DNA of 64,000 nt, taken from the NCBI RefSeq assembly GCF_048269205.1, contig NZ_JBLXJC010000004.1, forward strand, positions 1 through 64,000. Reading direction: 5' to 3'. Positions 53,755-62,253 of this stretch are shown here, piece by piece. The notes beneath the pieces were generated by a model. The model searched no databases, had not been told where the DNA came from, and saw nothing but the letters and a program-made list of their open reading frames with translations. The translations under genes and the position numbers were made by a program. The number at the start of each line of letters is the position of its first letter. The stretch's first letter is position 1. This DNA comes from Emcibacter sp048269205. GTDB taxonomy: Bacteria; Pseudomonadota; Alphaproteobacteria; Sphingomonadales; Emcibacteraceae.

Positions 53755-55632
53755 ATGTTCCACTATGATGTGATTGTGATTGGCGGGGGACATGCCGGCT
53801 GCGAAGCAGCCGCGGCATCGGCGCGTCTGGGGGCGAAAACGCTCCTGCTCACACATAAAGTGGAAACAATCGGTGAAATGTCCTGTAATCCTGCCATTGG
53901 TGGTTTGGGAAAAGGTCATCTGGTACGGGAAATTGATGCCCTGGACGGCGTTATGGGTCGTGTGGCGGATGCGGCAGGTATTCAGTTCCGTATGTTGAAC
54001 CGTCGCAAGGGACCCGCCGTTCGCGGCCCAAGAACCCAGGCCGACCGCAAACTCTACCGGAACGCCATGCAGGATCTCATCCTGAATTATGAAAATCTCG
54101 AGGTTCTGGCAGCCTCGGCGGAAGACCTGATGATCGCCGACGGCCCGGATGGAAAGCCGCAGGTACAGGGTGTGATCATTGCAGACGGGCGGGAAATAAG
54201 GTCCGGTCGCGTGGTTTTGACCACTGGAACCTTCCTGCGCGGCATGATTCACATTGGCGATCAGCAAACCCCTGCCGGCCGGGTTGGCGAGGCCCCTTCC
54301 CTCGGACTGTCCGGTACACTGATGAAAATTGGCTTTGACCTGGGGCGCCTGAAAACCGGCACCCCGGCCCGCCTGAACGGTGAAACCATCAACTGGTCCG
54401 CTTGTGAAGTTCAGAAGGGGGATGATCCCCAGACCCCCTTTTCTTTCCTGACCAAAGAAATAACCGTACCGCAGATAGACTGCCATATCACCAACACCAC
54501 AGAGCAGACGCACAGGATTATCCGGGATAATCTGCACCGATCCGCCATGTATAGCGGCAATATCGAGGGAACAGGTCCCCGCTATTGTCCGTCTATCGAG
54601 GATAAGGTTGTCCGTTTTGCCGATAAAAGCTCGCATCAGATCTTTCTTGAGCCTGAGGGACTGGACGATGACACGGTTTATCCCAACGGGATTTCCACCT
54701 CGTTGCCTGTTGATGTACAGGATGCCTATATAAGAAGTATTCCCGGTCTTGAAAATGTGGAAATCCTGCAACCGGGCTATGCCATTGAATATGATTTCGT
54801 CGATCCCCGTGAACTACTGGCCACGCTGGAAACCAAGAAAGCGCAGGGCCTCTATTTTGCCGGGCAGATCAATGGTACTACCGGATATGAGGAAGCAGCG
54901 GCCCAGGGGCTGATGGCCGGGATCAATGCGGCCCGGGCTGCCGGCGCATCGGAAGCTTTCTATCTTGATCGGGCAGATGCCTATATCGGGGTGATGATCG
55001 ACGATCTGGTGACCAAGGGAACCCGGGAACCCTACCGCATGTTTACTTCCCGTGCGGAATATCGCCTGAAACTGAGAGCCGACAATGCGGATCAGCGCCT
55101 CACGCCTCTCGGGGAACAGATTGGCGCTATCTCTTCGGAAAGAAGCAGGGTTTTTGGTGAAAAGCGGGAAAGCCTGGCAAAATACCGGAATATGGCCGCT
55201 GAACTGAAGATCACCCCAAATGAAGCAGAAAAGTTCGGCCTGAAGATTAACAAGGATGGTGTGCCGCGGTCAGCCATGACCCTGCTGTCTTATCCGGATA
55301 TCAACTTGTCTCGGCTTGTGGAAATATGGCCGGAGCTTGGGGATATTTCCCCGGAAATAGCGGAGCAGCTGGAAATTGATGCCACCTACAGCGGCTATCT
55401 GGAGCGCCAGGAAGCGGATATTCTCGCTTTCCGCAAGGACGAGAACCTGTTGTTGCCCATCGATCTTGCCTATGACCACATTGACGGCCTGTCCAACGAG
55501 ATCCGGGAAAAGCTGAAACAGGCCCGCCCGGCGACACTGGGCGCGGCGGGGCGCATTTCAGGTGTCACCCCGGCCGCCCTGACCACACTGCTGCGTTATG
55601 TTAAAAGAAAAGAAAACAGGGTATCCGCTTAA
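53755..55632 (+). CDS. mnmG: tRNA uridine 5-carboxymethylaminomethyl modification enzyme MnmG
   Basis: A 625-residue FAD-dependent enzyme that partners MnmE. The ATG 53755 gives MFHYDVIVIGGGHAGCEAA, where GGGHAGCEAA binds FAD. Other typical parts are MSCNPAIGGLGKGHLV, GTFLRGMIHIGDQQTPAGR and the C-terminal helical tRNA-binding region with DLAYDHIDGLSNEIREKL. A TTG one codon before is ignored. The gene ends one base before rsmG starts, and parS-like sites lie on either side of it. Confidence 0.98.
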   Translation: MFHYDVIVIGGGHAGCEAAAASARLGAKTLLLTHKVETIGEMSCNPAIGGLGKGHLVREIDALDGVMGRVADAAGIQFRMLNRRKGPAVRGPRTQADRKLYRNAMQDLILNYENLEVLAASAEDLMIADGPDGKPQVQGVIIADGREIRSGRVVLTTGTFLRGMIHIGDQQTPAGRVGEAPSLGLSGTLMKIGFDLGRLKTGTPARLNGETINWSACEVQKGDDPQTPFSFLTKEITVPQIDCHITNTTEQTHRIIRDNLHRSAMYSGNIEGTGPRYCPSIEDKVVRFADKSSHQIFLEPEGLDDDTVYPNGISTSLPVDVQDAYIRSIPGLENVEILQPGYAIEYDFVDPRELLATLETKKAQGLYFAGQINGTTGYEEAAAQGLMAGINAARAAGASEAFYLDRADAYIGVMIDDLVTKGTREPYRMFTSRAEYRLKLRADNADQRLTPLGEQIGAISSERSRVFGEKRESLAKYRNMAAELKITPNEAEKFGLKINKDGVPRSAMTLLSYPDINLSRLVEIWPELGDISPEIAEQLEIDATYSGYLERQEADILAFRKDENLLLPIDLAYDHIDGLSNEIREKLKQARPATLGAAGRISGVTPAALTTLLRYVKRKENRVSA

Positions 55633-55633
55633 G

Positions 55634-56257
55634 ATGAATTTCGGCTCGGACGACTTTTTTCTCGACATCAATGTTCCACGTGAAACCCGGGAAAAGCTGG
55701 AAATCTATGCGGATTTGCTGGAAAAATGGCAGAAACGCATCAATCTGGTCAGCCCTACGACCATAAAGGATAAGTGGCAGCGCCACTTTCTTGATTCCGC
55801 CCAGATCATGGAAATCTTACCGCCCGGGCGGAAAGGTGATCTGAAAATTCTGGATATTGGTAGTGGAGCGGGATTTCCGGGACTGGTTCTTGCCCTTCTG
55901 GGGACCGGGGAAGTCCATCTGGTGGAAAGCAACAATAAGAAATGTACCTTTATGAACCAGGTAATCCGGGAAACCGGGGCAAAAGCAGCTGTTCATTGTT
56001 GCCGGATAGAGGAACTGGCACCGTTTCCTGTTGATTTTATATCGTCCCGGGCCCTGGCGACCATAGACAAATTGCTGCAACTGTCGGGCCGGTTTCTTTC
56101 GGATGATACCGTTTGTCTCTTTCCCAAAGGGAAGATCTGGCGGGAGGAACTGGCTGATGCAGAAAAAAACTGGCAATTTGATGTAGAAAAATTCACAAGC
56201 AGGACTGAAGAATCTGGTATGATCCTCAGGCTAGGCAATATAAGGCCCCGCGGCTGA
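55634..56257 (+). CDS. rsmG: 16S rRNA (guanine-527-N7)-methyltransferase RsmG
   Basis: A 207-residue class I methyltransferase that methylates G527 of 16S rRNA. ATG 55634 follows the mnmG stop by one base. Typical segments are LEKWQKRINLVSPTTIKDKW, HFLDSAQIM and the SAM loop ILDIGSGAGFPGLVLALL, with FISSRALATIDKLL further on. A near-perfect parS-like site (55672-55687) is embedded in its early codons. Confidence 0.96.
   Translation: MNFGSDDFFLDINVPRETREKLEIYADLLEKWQKRINLVSPTTIKDKWQRHFLDSAQIMEILPPGRKGDLKILDIGSGAGFPGLVLALLGTGEVHLVESNNKKCTFMNQVIRETGAKAAVHCCRIEELAPFPVDFISSRALATIDKLLQLSGRFLSDDTVCLFPKGKIWREELADAEKNWQFDVEKFTSRTEESGMILRLGNIRPRG
55672..55687. other. parS-like site 2 (inside rsmG)
   Basis: The 16-mer TGTTCCACGTGAAACC differs from the TGTTCCACGTGAAACA ParB site only at its last base, leaving the central CACGTG and both arms intact. 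It lies in codons 13-18 of rsmG, about 9.5 kb from the predicted origin. Confidence 0.85.
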
Positions 56258-56280
56258 TAAAAGAGCAGGAACAGGAATAA

Positions 56281-57102
56281 ATGTCCACAAACTTATCCAC
56301 AGACCGGAAGAAGCCTGAAATTATCGCCATCGCCAACCAGAAAGGCGGGGTGGGGAAGACCACAACCACGATTAATCTGGCAACGGCGCTTGCCGCAGCC
56401 CGGAAAAATATCCTGATCATCGATCTGGATCCCCAGGGCAATGCCAGTACAGGGGTTGGTCGCGACAGGGACAGCCGGGACATCACCAGCTATGACATTA
56501 TGATGGAAGAGGCCACATTCGCCGAGGCCATCGAGAAAACCTCTATCCCGAGACTGTCTCTCGTTTCTTCTACCATTGACCTGACGGGTGCGGAACTGGA
56601 ACTTGTGGACCAGGCGCAACGAACCTACAGGCTGAGGAATGCGCTTCGCGATCCGGCTGTGAAAGAGTTTGACTATATTCTTATTGATTGTCCGCCGTCC
56701 CTGAACCTGCTGACCCTGAATGCCCTGTCGGCTGCCGACTCCGTCATTGTGCCCCTGCAGTGTGAGTTTTTCGCGCTGGAAGGTTTGAGCCTTCTGCTCA
56801 GGACCATTGAAACCGTCCAGGCCAACTTTAATCCCAGGCTGAGAATAGAGGGTGTCGTCCTGACCATGTATGACGGCCGCAATAACCTCTCCAGCCAGGT
56901 GGCTCATGATGTAAGGAGCTATCTCGGCGACAAGGTGTTCAAGACCGTGATTCCCCGGAATGTCCGGATTTCAGAGGCACCGTCCCACGGCAAACCGGCG
57001 CTGTTGTATGATCACAAATGTACTGGAAGCCAGGCCTATATCCGTCTGGCAACGGAACTTCTCCGACGCGAGAAGAACTCTCGTGCAGCCAAATTAATAT
57101 AA
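56281..57102 (+). CDS. parA: Chromosome partitioning ATPase ParA
   Basis: A 273-residue ParA/Soj ATPase. The deviant Walker A KGGVGKTTTTINLATAL is preceded by the family start IIAIANQ (about residues 14-20). Walker B-like VILIDCPPSLNLLTLN and the DNA-binding and ParB-interaction surfaces (DGRNNLSSQVAHDVR) are visible. ParA forms ATP dimers on the nucleoid that ParB at parS pulls along, separating copied origins. It lies 23 bases after rsmG and 22 before parB. Confidence 0.97.
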   Translation: MSTNLSTDRKKPEIIAIANQKGGVGKTTTTINLATALAAARKNILIIDLDPQGNASTGVGRDRDSRDITSYDIMMEEATFAEAIEKTSIPRLSLVSSTIDLTGAELELVDQAQRTYRLRNALRDPAVKEFDYILIDCPPSLNLLTLNALSAADSVIVPLQCEFFALEGLSLLLRTIETVQANFNPRLRIEGVVLTMYDGRNNLSSQVAHDVRSYLGDKVFKTVIPRNVRISEAPSHGKPALLYDHKCTGSQAYIRLATELLRREKNSRAAKLI

Positions 57103-57124
57103 TAAAAACAAAGACTTAATAGAT

Positions 57125-58060
57125 ATGACCGAAGAAGAGAAAGCAAAATCAAAAGGCCAGAGCAAGGGTCAGAATAAAGGTTTGGGCAAGGGACTCTCTG
57201 CCCTTCTCGGCTCCACCGACAAGGAATATTCCGCTGTTGAAAAAGGGGAAAACGCACCGGGCCGTCCGGATCGCGAACTGCCGATCGAGTTTCTGAAGGC
57301 GAATGCCTATCAGCCGCGAAAGTTTTTCGATGAGGAAAAGGCCCGGGATCTGGTGGAGTCCATCAGGGAAAAGGGTATTTTGCAGCCAATCCTGGTGCGC
57401 CCCAAAGGGCCGGAAGAATACGAGATTATTGCCGGTGAGCGCCGCTGGCGGGCAGCACAGGTGGCCGGCCTGCACAAGGTGCCGGCCATTGTCCGGGAGC
57501 TGACCGACGGGGAAGCCCTGGAAATTGCCATCATCGAAAACGTCCAGCGCCATGACCTGACCCCTATTGAGGAGGCCCAGGGCTATCAGCGCCTGATTGA
57601 TGAATTCGGCCACACCCAGGAAAAGCTGGGCAAGATTGTCGGCAAAAGCCGCAGTCATATTGCCAATATCCTGAGGCTTCTGGTGCTGCCGGAAAAAGTC
57701 CGCGATATGCTGATGGACGGTTTGCTGAGCATGGGCCACGCCCGGGCCCTGATCACGGCGGAAGAGCCCGAGAGGCTGGCCATTCGCATCATCGAGGAAG
57801 GATTGAGCGTGCGTCAGGCGGAACAAATCGCCAAGGAGGCGAAATCCCCGCAAAAGCCGCTGGAAACAAAATCGGCTGTTCCACGTGGATCAAAGGACGC
57901 GGATACAATGGCGCTGGAAAATGATCTCAGCGAATCCCTGGGTCTCAGGGTCCAGATTGATTTTCAGGGCGAAAAGGGTGGCGAAGTCAAAATCCAGTAT
58001 AAAACCCTTGAACAGCTGGATGATATTTGCCAAAGACTATCGGGAAGAGATGAATTCTGA
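57125..58060 (+). CDS. parB: Chromosome partitioning protein ParB
   Basis: A 311-residue ParB/Spo0J. Its basic N-terminus (about residues 1-40) carries a ParA-stimulating GLGKGLSALLGS segment. The CTP-binding fold has PIEFLKANAYQPRKFFDEE and the box II GERRWRAAQVAGL. The helix-turn-helix that reads parS is GKIVGKSRSHIANILRLL. A parS-like sequence lies inside its own coding region (57877-57892). Partner of ParA and of the three parS-like sites found here. Confidence 0.97.
   Translation: MTEEEKAKSKGQSKGQNKGLGKGLSALLGSTDKEYSAVEKGENAPGRPDRELPIEFLKANAYQPRKFFDEEKARDLVESIREKGILQPILVRPKGPEEYEIIAGERRWRAAQVAGLHKVPAIVRELTDGEALEIAIIENVQRHDLTPIEEAQGYQRLIDEFGHTQEKLGKIVGKSRSHIANILRLLVLPEKVRDMLMDGLLSMGHARALITAEEPERLAIRIIEEGLSVRQAEQIAKEAKSPQKPLETKSAVPRGSKDADTMALENDLSESLGLRVQIDFQGEKGGEVKIQYKTLEQLDDICQRLSGRDEF
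57877..57892. other. parS-like site 3 (inside parB)
   Basis: The 16-mer TGTTCCACGTGGATCA is a one-mismatch version of the TGTTCCACGTGGAACA palindrome, keeping the CACGTG core. It lies in the coding region of parB, about 12 kb from the predicted origin. Weaker than sites 1 and 2, but well above background expectation. Confidence 0.7.
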
Positions 58061-58108
58061 GAGATTTCCGGGCAAAATAGTCCGGTTTTCCGCCCATATC
58101 TTAAAAAA

Positions 58109-58180
58109 CAGACCAATTTGGTCTGATTTCCATTGACATTCACCGCCAATATCGCCATCTAAAAGATACCAAATTGGTAT
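58109..58180 (+). promoter_or_regulatory. Paired palindromic operators before the suf operon
   Basis: Two inverted repeats share the core ACCAA(A/T)TTGGT. The first, at 58109-58125, has perfect 8-bp arms CAGACCAA and TTGGTCTG around a central T. The second, at 58166-58180, has perfect 7-bp arms ATACCAA and TTGGTAT around a central A. Centres are 56 bases apart. A TTGACA (58133-58138) lies between them, so the second would sit near the start of transcription, suited to repression by the adjacent Rrf2 regulator. No good -10 is seen. Confidence 0.6.
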
Positions 58181-58238
58181 GGATTGGTGGTTGATGCCCG
58201 GATAGGCCAATATCCGGTGTGTCAGACGGGATTTTAAA

Positions 58239-58700
58239 ATGATCAAACTCTCTAACCTGGCAGACTACGCCGTGGTTTTGATGAGCCACATCGCGCTGCG
58301 AGCTGAGCATATTCATCCGGCGACGGAAATCGCCGGTGAGACAGGCATACCTGCGCCAACGGTGAGCAAGATCCTCGGCATGCTGGTCAGGGCCGACCTG
58401 CTGGCATCGCACCGGGGACTGAACGGCGGGTTCAGCCTGAGAGGCGATGCGGACGACATTACCATTGCGGATATTATCGAAGCCGTAGACGGTCCCGTCC
58501 AGCTGACAAACTGCCTTGATGTGGACGATGTCTGCTGTGATTACCAGGCGTCCTGCGGCACCCGCGGTCAGTGGCACAAAATTAACCAGGCGGTGAAAGG
58601 GGCACTGAACAGTGTCCGGCTTTCCGAGATGCTCGGCGCCGTTCCCGATTTCGTCGGCAGTGACCGGAAAAACCGGTCTGCTGCGAAAAATGTAAACTAG
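58239..58700 (+). CDS. Rrf2-family regulator of the suf operon
   Basis: A 153-residue Rrf2 regulator with the winged helix-turn-helix start MIKLSNLADYAVVLMSHIAL and the recognition helix region GIPAPTVSKILGMLVRADLL. Four cysteines (C92, C99, C100, C106) lie in the sensor loop, in a pattern compatible with binding an Fe-S cluster as in IscR and SufR-like proteins. Because it heads the sufBCDSTA genes and follows palindromic operators, it most likely senses Fe-S status and controls itself and the operon. This is inference, and RirA-type iron control is an alternative. Confidence 0.88.
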   Translation: MIKLSNLADYAVVLMSHIALRAEHIHPATEIAGETGIPAPTVSKILGMLVRADLLASHRGLNGGFSLRGDADDITIADIIEAVDGPVQLTNCLDVDDVCCDYQASCGTRGQWHKINQAVKGALNSVRLSEMLGAVPDFVGSDRKNRSAAKNVN

Positions 58701-58714
58701 AGCTGGAGTCCTTT

Positions 58715-60169
58715 ATGACTGCAACCGAAGAAGCCCGCAAAACCGTCGAAGATGTGTCGGGCGACTATAAATACGGATTTTACACGGACATTGAATCGGT
58801 CAAGGCCGCGAAAGGCCTGAACGAGGACATCGTCCGCTTTATCTCCGCCAAGAAAGAGGAGCCCGAGTGGCTTCTCGACTGGCGGCTGAAGGCCTTCGCC
58901 ATGTGGCAGAAGATGGAAGAACCGGATTGGGCTTTGGTGAACTATCCGGAAATCGATTTCCAGGACATTTATTATTATTCCGCTCCGAAATCCCAGAATG
59001 ACCGGCCGAAAAGCCTGGACGAGGTGGATCCTGAACTTCTTCGTACCTATGAGAAACTGGGAATTTCCCTGAAAGAACAGGAAGTTCTGGCCGGTGTCGC
59101 GGTCGATGTGGTGTTTGACAGTGTGTCCGTGGCCACAACCTTCCGTGAAAAGCTGAAGGAAGCCGGGGTGATTTTCTGTTCTATTTCAGAGGCGGCCCGG
59201 GATTATCCCGAACTGATGAAAAAATATCTCGGCACCGTGGTGCCTGTGCATGACAACTTCTATGCCACGCTCAATAGTGCGGTCTTCAGCGACGGCACCT
59301 TTGTTTACATCCCCAAAGGGGTACGCTGCCCCATGGAGCTGAGCACCTATTTCCGGATCAACGAAGCCAACACGGGTCAGTTTGAACGGACCCTGATCAT
59401 TGCCGATGAAGGATCCTACGTTTCCTATCTGGAGGGTTGTACGGCCCCCATGCGGGATGAAAACCAGCTTCATGCGGCCGTGGTGGAACTGATTGCCCTG
59501 GACGATGCGGAAATCAAATATTCCACCGTGCAGAACTGGTATCCCGGCGACAAGAATGGCAAGGGCGGGATCTATAACTTTGTGACCAAGCGCGGCGCCT
59601 GCCGCGGTAAAAATTCGAAAATCAGCTGGACCCAGGTGGAAACCGGCTCCGCCGTGACCTGGAAATACCCGAGCTGTATCCTGCAGGGTGACAATTCGGT
59701 CGGGGAATTCTATTCCGTGGCCATCACCAATAATTATCAGCAGGCCGATACGGGTACCAAGATGATCCATATCGGCAAGAACACGAAAAGCACCATCATT
59801 TCCAAAGGTATATCCGCCGGAAAGGCTCAGCAGACCTATCGCGGCCTGGTGCGGGTGACGGGTACGGCCGAAAATGCCCGTAACTTCACCCAGTGTGACA
59901 GCCTCCTGATCGGTGACCGCTGCGGCGCCCATACGGTGCCCTATATCGAGGCTCAGAACCCGACAGCCCAGCTGGAACATGAGGCTACCACCTCGAAAAT
60001 CAGTGACGACCAGATGTTCTATTGCCAGCAGCGCGGCCTGGACCCGGAAGAATCCGTGGCCCTGATCGTGAATGGCTTCTGCAAGGATGTCATGCAACAG
60101 CTGCCCATGGAATTTGCCGTGGAGGCCCAGAAGCTACTGGGCATCAGTCTCGAAGGCAGTGTTGGCTAA
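58715..60169 (+). CDS. sufB: Fe-S cluster scaffold protein SufB
   Basis: A 484-residue SufB, part of the SufBC2D scaffold that builds Fe-S clusters. Typical segments are YKYGFYTDIESVKAAKGLN, the PKGVRCPMELSTYFRI loop, and the C-terminal AQQTYRGLVRVTG and DRCGAHTVPYIE, where the cluster-related Cys is found. The ribosome binding site CTGGAG precedes ATG 58715. First structural gene of the operon. Confidence 0.98.
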   Translation: MTATEEARKTVEDVSGDYKYGFYTDIESVKAAKGLNEDIVRFISAKKEEPEWLLDWRLKAFAMWQKMEEPDWALVNYPEIDFQDIYYYSAPKSQNDRPKSLDEVDPELLRTYEKLGISLKEQEVLAGVAVDVVFDSVSVATTFREKLKEAGVIFCSISEAARDYPELMKKYLGTVVPVHDNFYATLNSAVFSDGTFVYIPKGVRCPMELSTYFRINEANTGQFERTLIIADEGSYVSYLEGCTAPMRDENQLHAAVVELIALDDAEIKYSTVQNWYPGDKNGKGGIYNFVTKRGACRGKNSKISWTQVETGSAVTWKYPSCILQGDNSVGEFYSVAITNNYQQADTGTKMIHIGKNTKSTIISKGISAGKAQQTYRGLVRVTGTAENARNFTQCDSLLIGDRCGAHTVPYIEAQNPTAQLEHEATTSKISDDQMFYCQQRGLDPEESVALIVNGFCKDVMQQLPMEFAVEAQKLLGISLEGSVG

Positions 60170-60196
60170 GACAATTAATTGAAAAAGACGAAGAAA

Positions 60197-60952
60197 ATGC
60201 TCGAAATTAAAAATCTACATGTAGCGGTTGGTGAAAAGGAAATCCTGAAAGGGGTGAACCTTAGCATCGGGGATGGTGAAGTCCATGCCATCATGGGCCC
60301 CAACGGTGCCGGAAAAAGCACTCTGAGCTATGCTCTCGCAGGCCGGGAAGGTTACGAGATCACCGAAGGTGAAGTGCTGTTCCGGGGCAAGAACCTGCTG
60401 GAATTGGACGCTTATGAGCGGGCCGGTGAAGGTATGTTCCTCGGATTTCAGTATCCGGTGGAAATTCCCGGTGTGTCCAATATGAATTTCCTGAAGACCG
60501 CAGTGAACAGTCTGCGCAAATACCGCGGCGAAGAGGAAATGCCGGCGGTGGAGCTCTTGAAACTGGTGCGGGAAAAGGCGAATGAACTGGATCTCGATCC
60601 GGAAATGCTGAAACGGCCGGTTAATGTGGGCTTTTCCGGTGGTGAGAAAAAACGCAATGAAATGGTGCAGATGGCGGTCCTGGACCCGGCCTTTGCCTTG
60701 CTGGATGAAACGGATTCCGGTCTGGACATTGATGCCCTGCGGGTGGTGTCCGATGGCATAAACCGGCTGCGCGGCCCGGAGAAATCCATCCTGCTGATAA
60801 CCCATTACCAGCGCCTTCTCGACTATGTGGTGCCCGATCACGTGCATGTTCTGGCGGACGGGAAAATCGTCAAGTCCGGGGGCAAGGAACTTGCCCTTGT
60901 GCTGGAGAAGGAAGGATATGCCGGTATCGGCATCGAGGATACGGCGGCCTGA
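60197..60952 (+). CDS. sufC: Fe-S assembly ATPase SufC
   Basis: A 251-residue ABC-type ATPase that powers the SufBCD scaffold but is not a transporter. Walker A is GPNGAGKSTLSYALAG near residue 35, the ABC signature is NVGFSGGEKKRNEM, and Walker B is FALLDETDSGLDIDAL, where an extra family-specific Asp follows. ATG 60197 gives the usual start MLEIKNLHVAVGEKEILKGV. An in-frame TTG six codons upstream is less likely. Confidence 0.97.
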   Translation: MLEIKNLHVAVGEKEILKGVNLSIGDGEVHAIMGPNGAGKSTLSYALAGREGYEITEGEVLFRGKNLLELDAYERAGEGMFLGFQYPVEIPGVSNMNFLKTAVNSLRKYRGEEEMPAVELLKLVREKANELDLDPEMLKRPVNVGFSGGEKKRNEMVQMAVLDPAFALLDETDSGLDIDALRVVSDGINRLRGPEKSILLITHYQRLLDYVVPDHVHVLADGKIVKSGGKELALVLEKEGYAGIGIEDTAA

Positions 60953-60960
60953 GAGACAAG

Positions 60961-62253
60961 ATGACCAGAAAACGTTATATCGACAGCCCCGGCATAGCCG
61001 CGGATTTTGACCTGGTGAAAGACAAGCTTCCAGGAGCAGTTGTCCTTGGCGAGGCGCGCCAGTTTGCCTATGACATCTTCACGGACAGCGGCCTTCCGGG
61101 ACCGAAGGTGGAGGAGTGGAAATACAGTAACCTGACGAAACTGGCCGGGCGCTCCTTTTCCATTGCCGGACGGACCGACGGGTCCGCCGGGGAAATCCCG
61201 CCTCTCCCTTCCGTGGCGCGACTGGTTTTCGTCAACGGATTTTTTTCCGCTGTCCGCTCCAGCCTCACCGATCTGGAGGGAGTAACCCTCTGCCCGCTGT
61301 CCGCAGCGCCGGAAGAAAAGCTCGCGCTGTTCGCAGACCTGGAGGATGAAGACAGTCTGTCTGCGCTGAACAAGGCCATGTTCACGGACGGCTATTTTCT
61401 GGAAGTTTCCGACGGTGTGCAGCTGCCCGATGTAATCGAGATTGTTTATCAGGCTGAGGAACATGCGGACCAGACAGCTCTCCGGACAAGAAACCTGATC
61501 CTTCTGGGCCGGGATGCCAGGGCCGAACTGGTGGAAACCTTCAGCGGCGCCGCCGGCCCCGCCTACTGGACCCAGAATATCTCCCATATTCGCCTTGCCG
61601 AACGGGCAAGCCTTGTCAGCCATACCCTTCAGCAGGAAGGCAGCAAGGCCGTTCACATGAACCGGAAAACCGTTGACCTTGCCGCAGAGGCCAGTTTTCA
61701 AAATTACAGCCTGCAGGCCGGAGCGGAGCTGAGCCGGACGGAAATTTTTCCTGTTCTCAGGGGAGAACAGGCCAGTGTGACCCTGAAAGGGGCCTATCTC
61801 GCACGGGACGGCCAGTCCCAGGATATTTTTACCCGTATGGATCACGCCGAAGGGCATTGCGAAAGCGAGCAGATATTCCGCGGCGTTGTCGACAAGGGCG
61901 GCAAAACAGCCTTCCAGGGCAAGGTGATTGTGGAACAGGATGCCCAGAAAACCAATGCGGACCAGTCCTGTAAAAACCTGCTTTTGGACCGACAGGCCCA
62001 GGCCAACGCCAAGCCGGAGCTTCTGATCTTTGCCGATGATGTGAAATGTTCTCACGGGGCGACAGTGGGCGAACTGGACGAGACGGCATTGTTCTATCTG
62101 GAAAGCCGGGGACTCGCACCGGCGGATGCCCGCGCGCTTCTTGTGGAAGCCTTTCTGGCGGAAGTTTTCGAGGATGTTGAAAACGAGCAGCTGCGCGACA
62201 CGTTCCAGGGGCGTATCCGTCACTGGCTTGTGCAAAGCGGGGTGAAATCATGA
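60961..62253 (+). CDS. sufD: Fe-S assembly protein SufD
   Basis: A 430-residue SufD that pairs with SufB in the SufBC2D complex. Family features are PKVEEWKYSNLTKLAGRSF near the start, the parallel beta-helix core, SLVSHTLQQEGSKAVHMN, and the conserved C-terminal DDVKCSHGATVGELDE with its Cys-His pair. It lies 8 bases after sufC and overlaps sufS by 4 bases, so the products are coupled. Confidence 0.95.
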   Translation: MTRKRYIDSPGIAADFDLVKDKLPGAVVLGEARQFAYDIFTDSGLPGPKVEEWKYSNLTKLAGRSFSIAGRTDGSAGEIPPLPSVARLVFVNGFFSAVRSSLTDLEGVTLCPLSAAPEEKLALFADLEDEDSLSALNKAMFTDGYFLEVSDGVQLPDVIEIVYQAEEHADQTALRTRNLILLGRDARAELVETFSGAAGPAYWTQNISHIRLAERASLVSHTLQQEGSKAVHMNRKTVDLAAEASFQNYSLQAGAELSRTEIFPVLRGEQASVTLKGAYLARDGQSQDIFTRMDHAEGHCESEQIFRGVVDKGGKTAFQGKVIVEQDAQKTNADQSCKNLLLDRQAQANAKPELLIFADDVKCSHGATVGELDETALFYLESRGLAPADARALLVEAFLAEVFEDVENEQLRDTFQGRIRHWLVQSGVKS

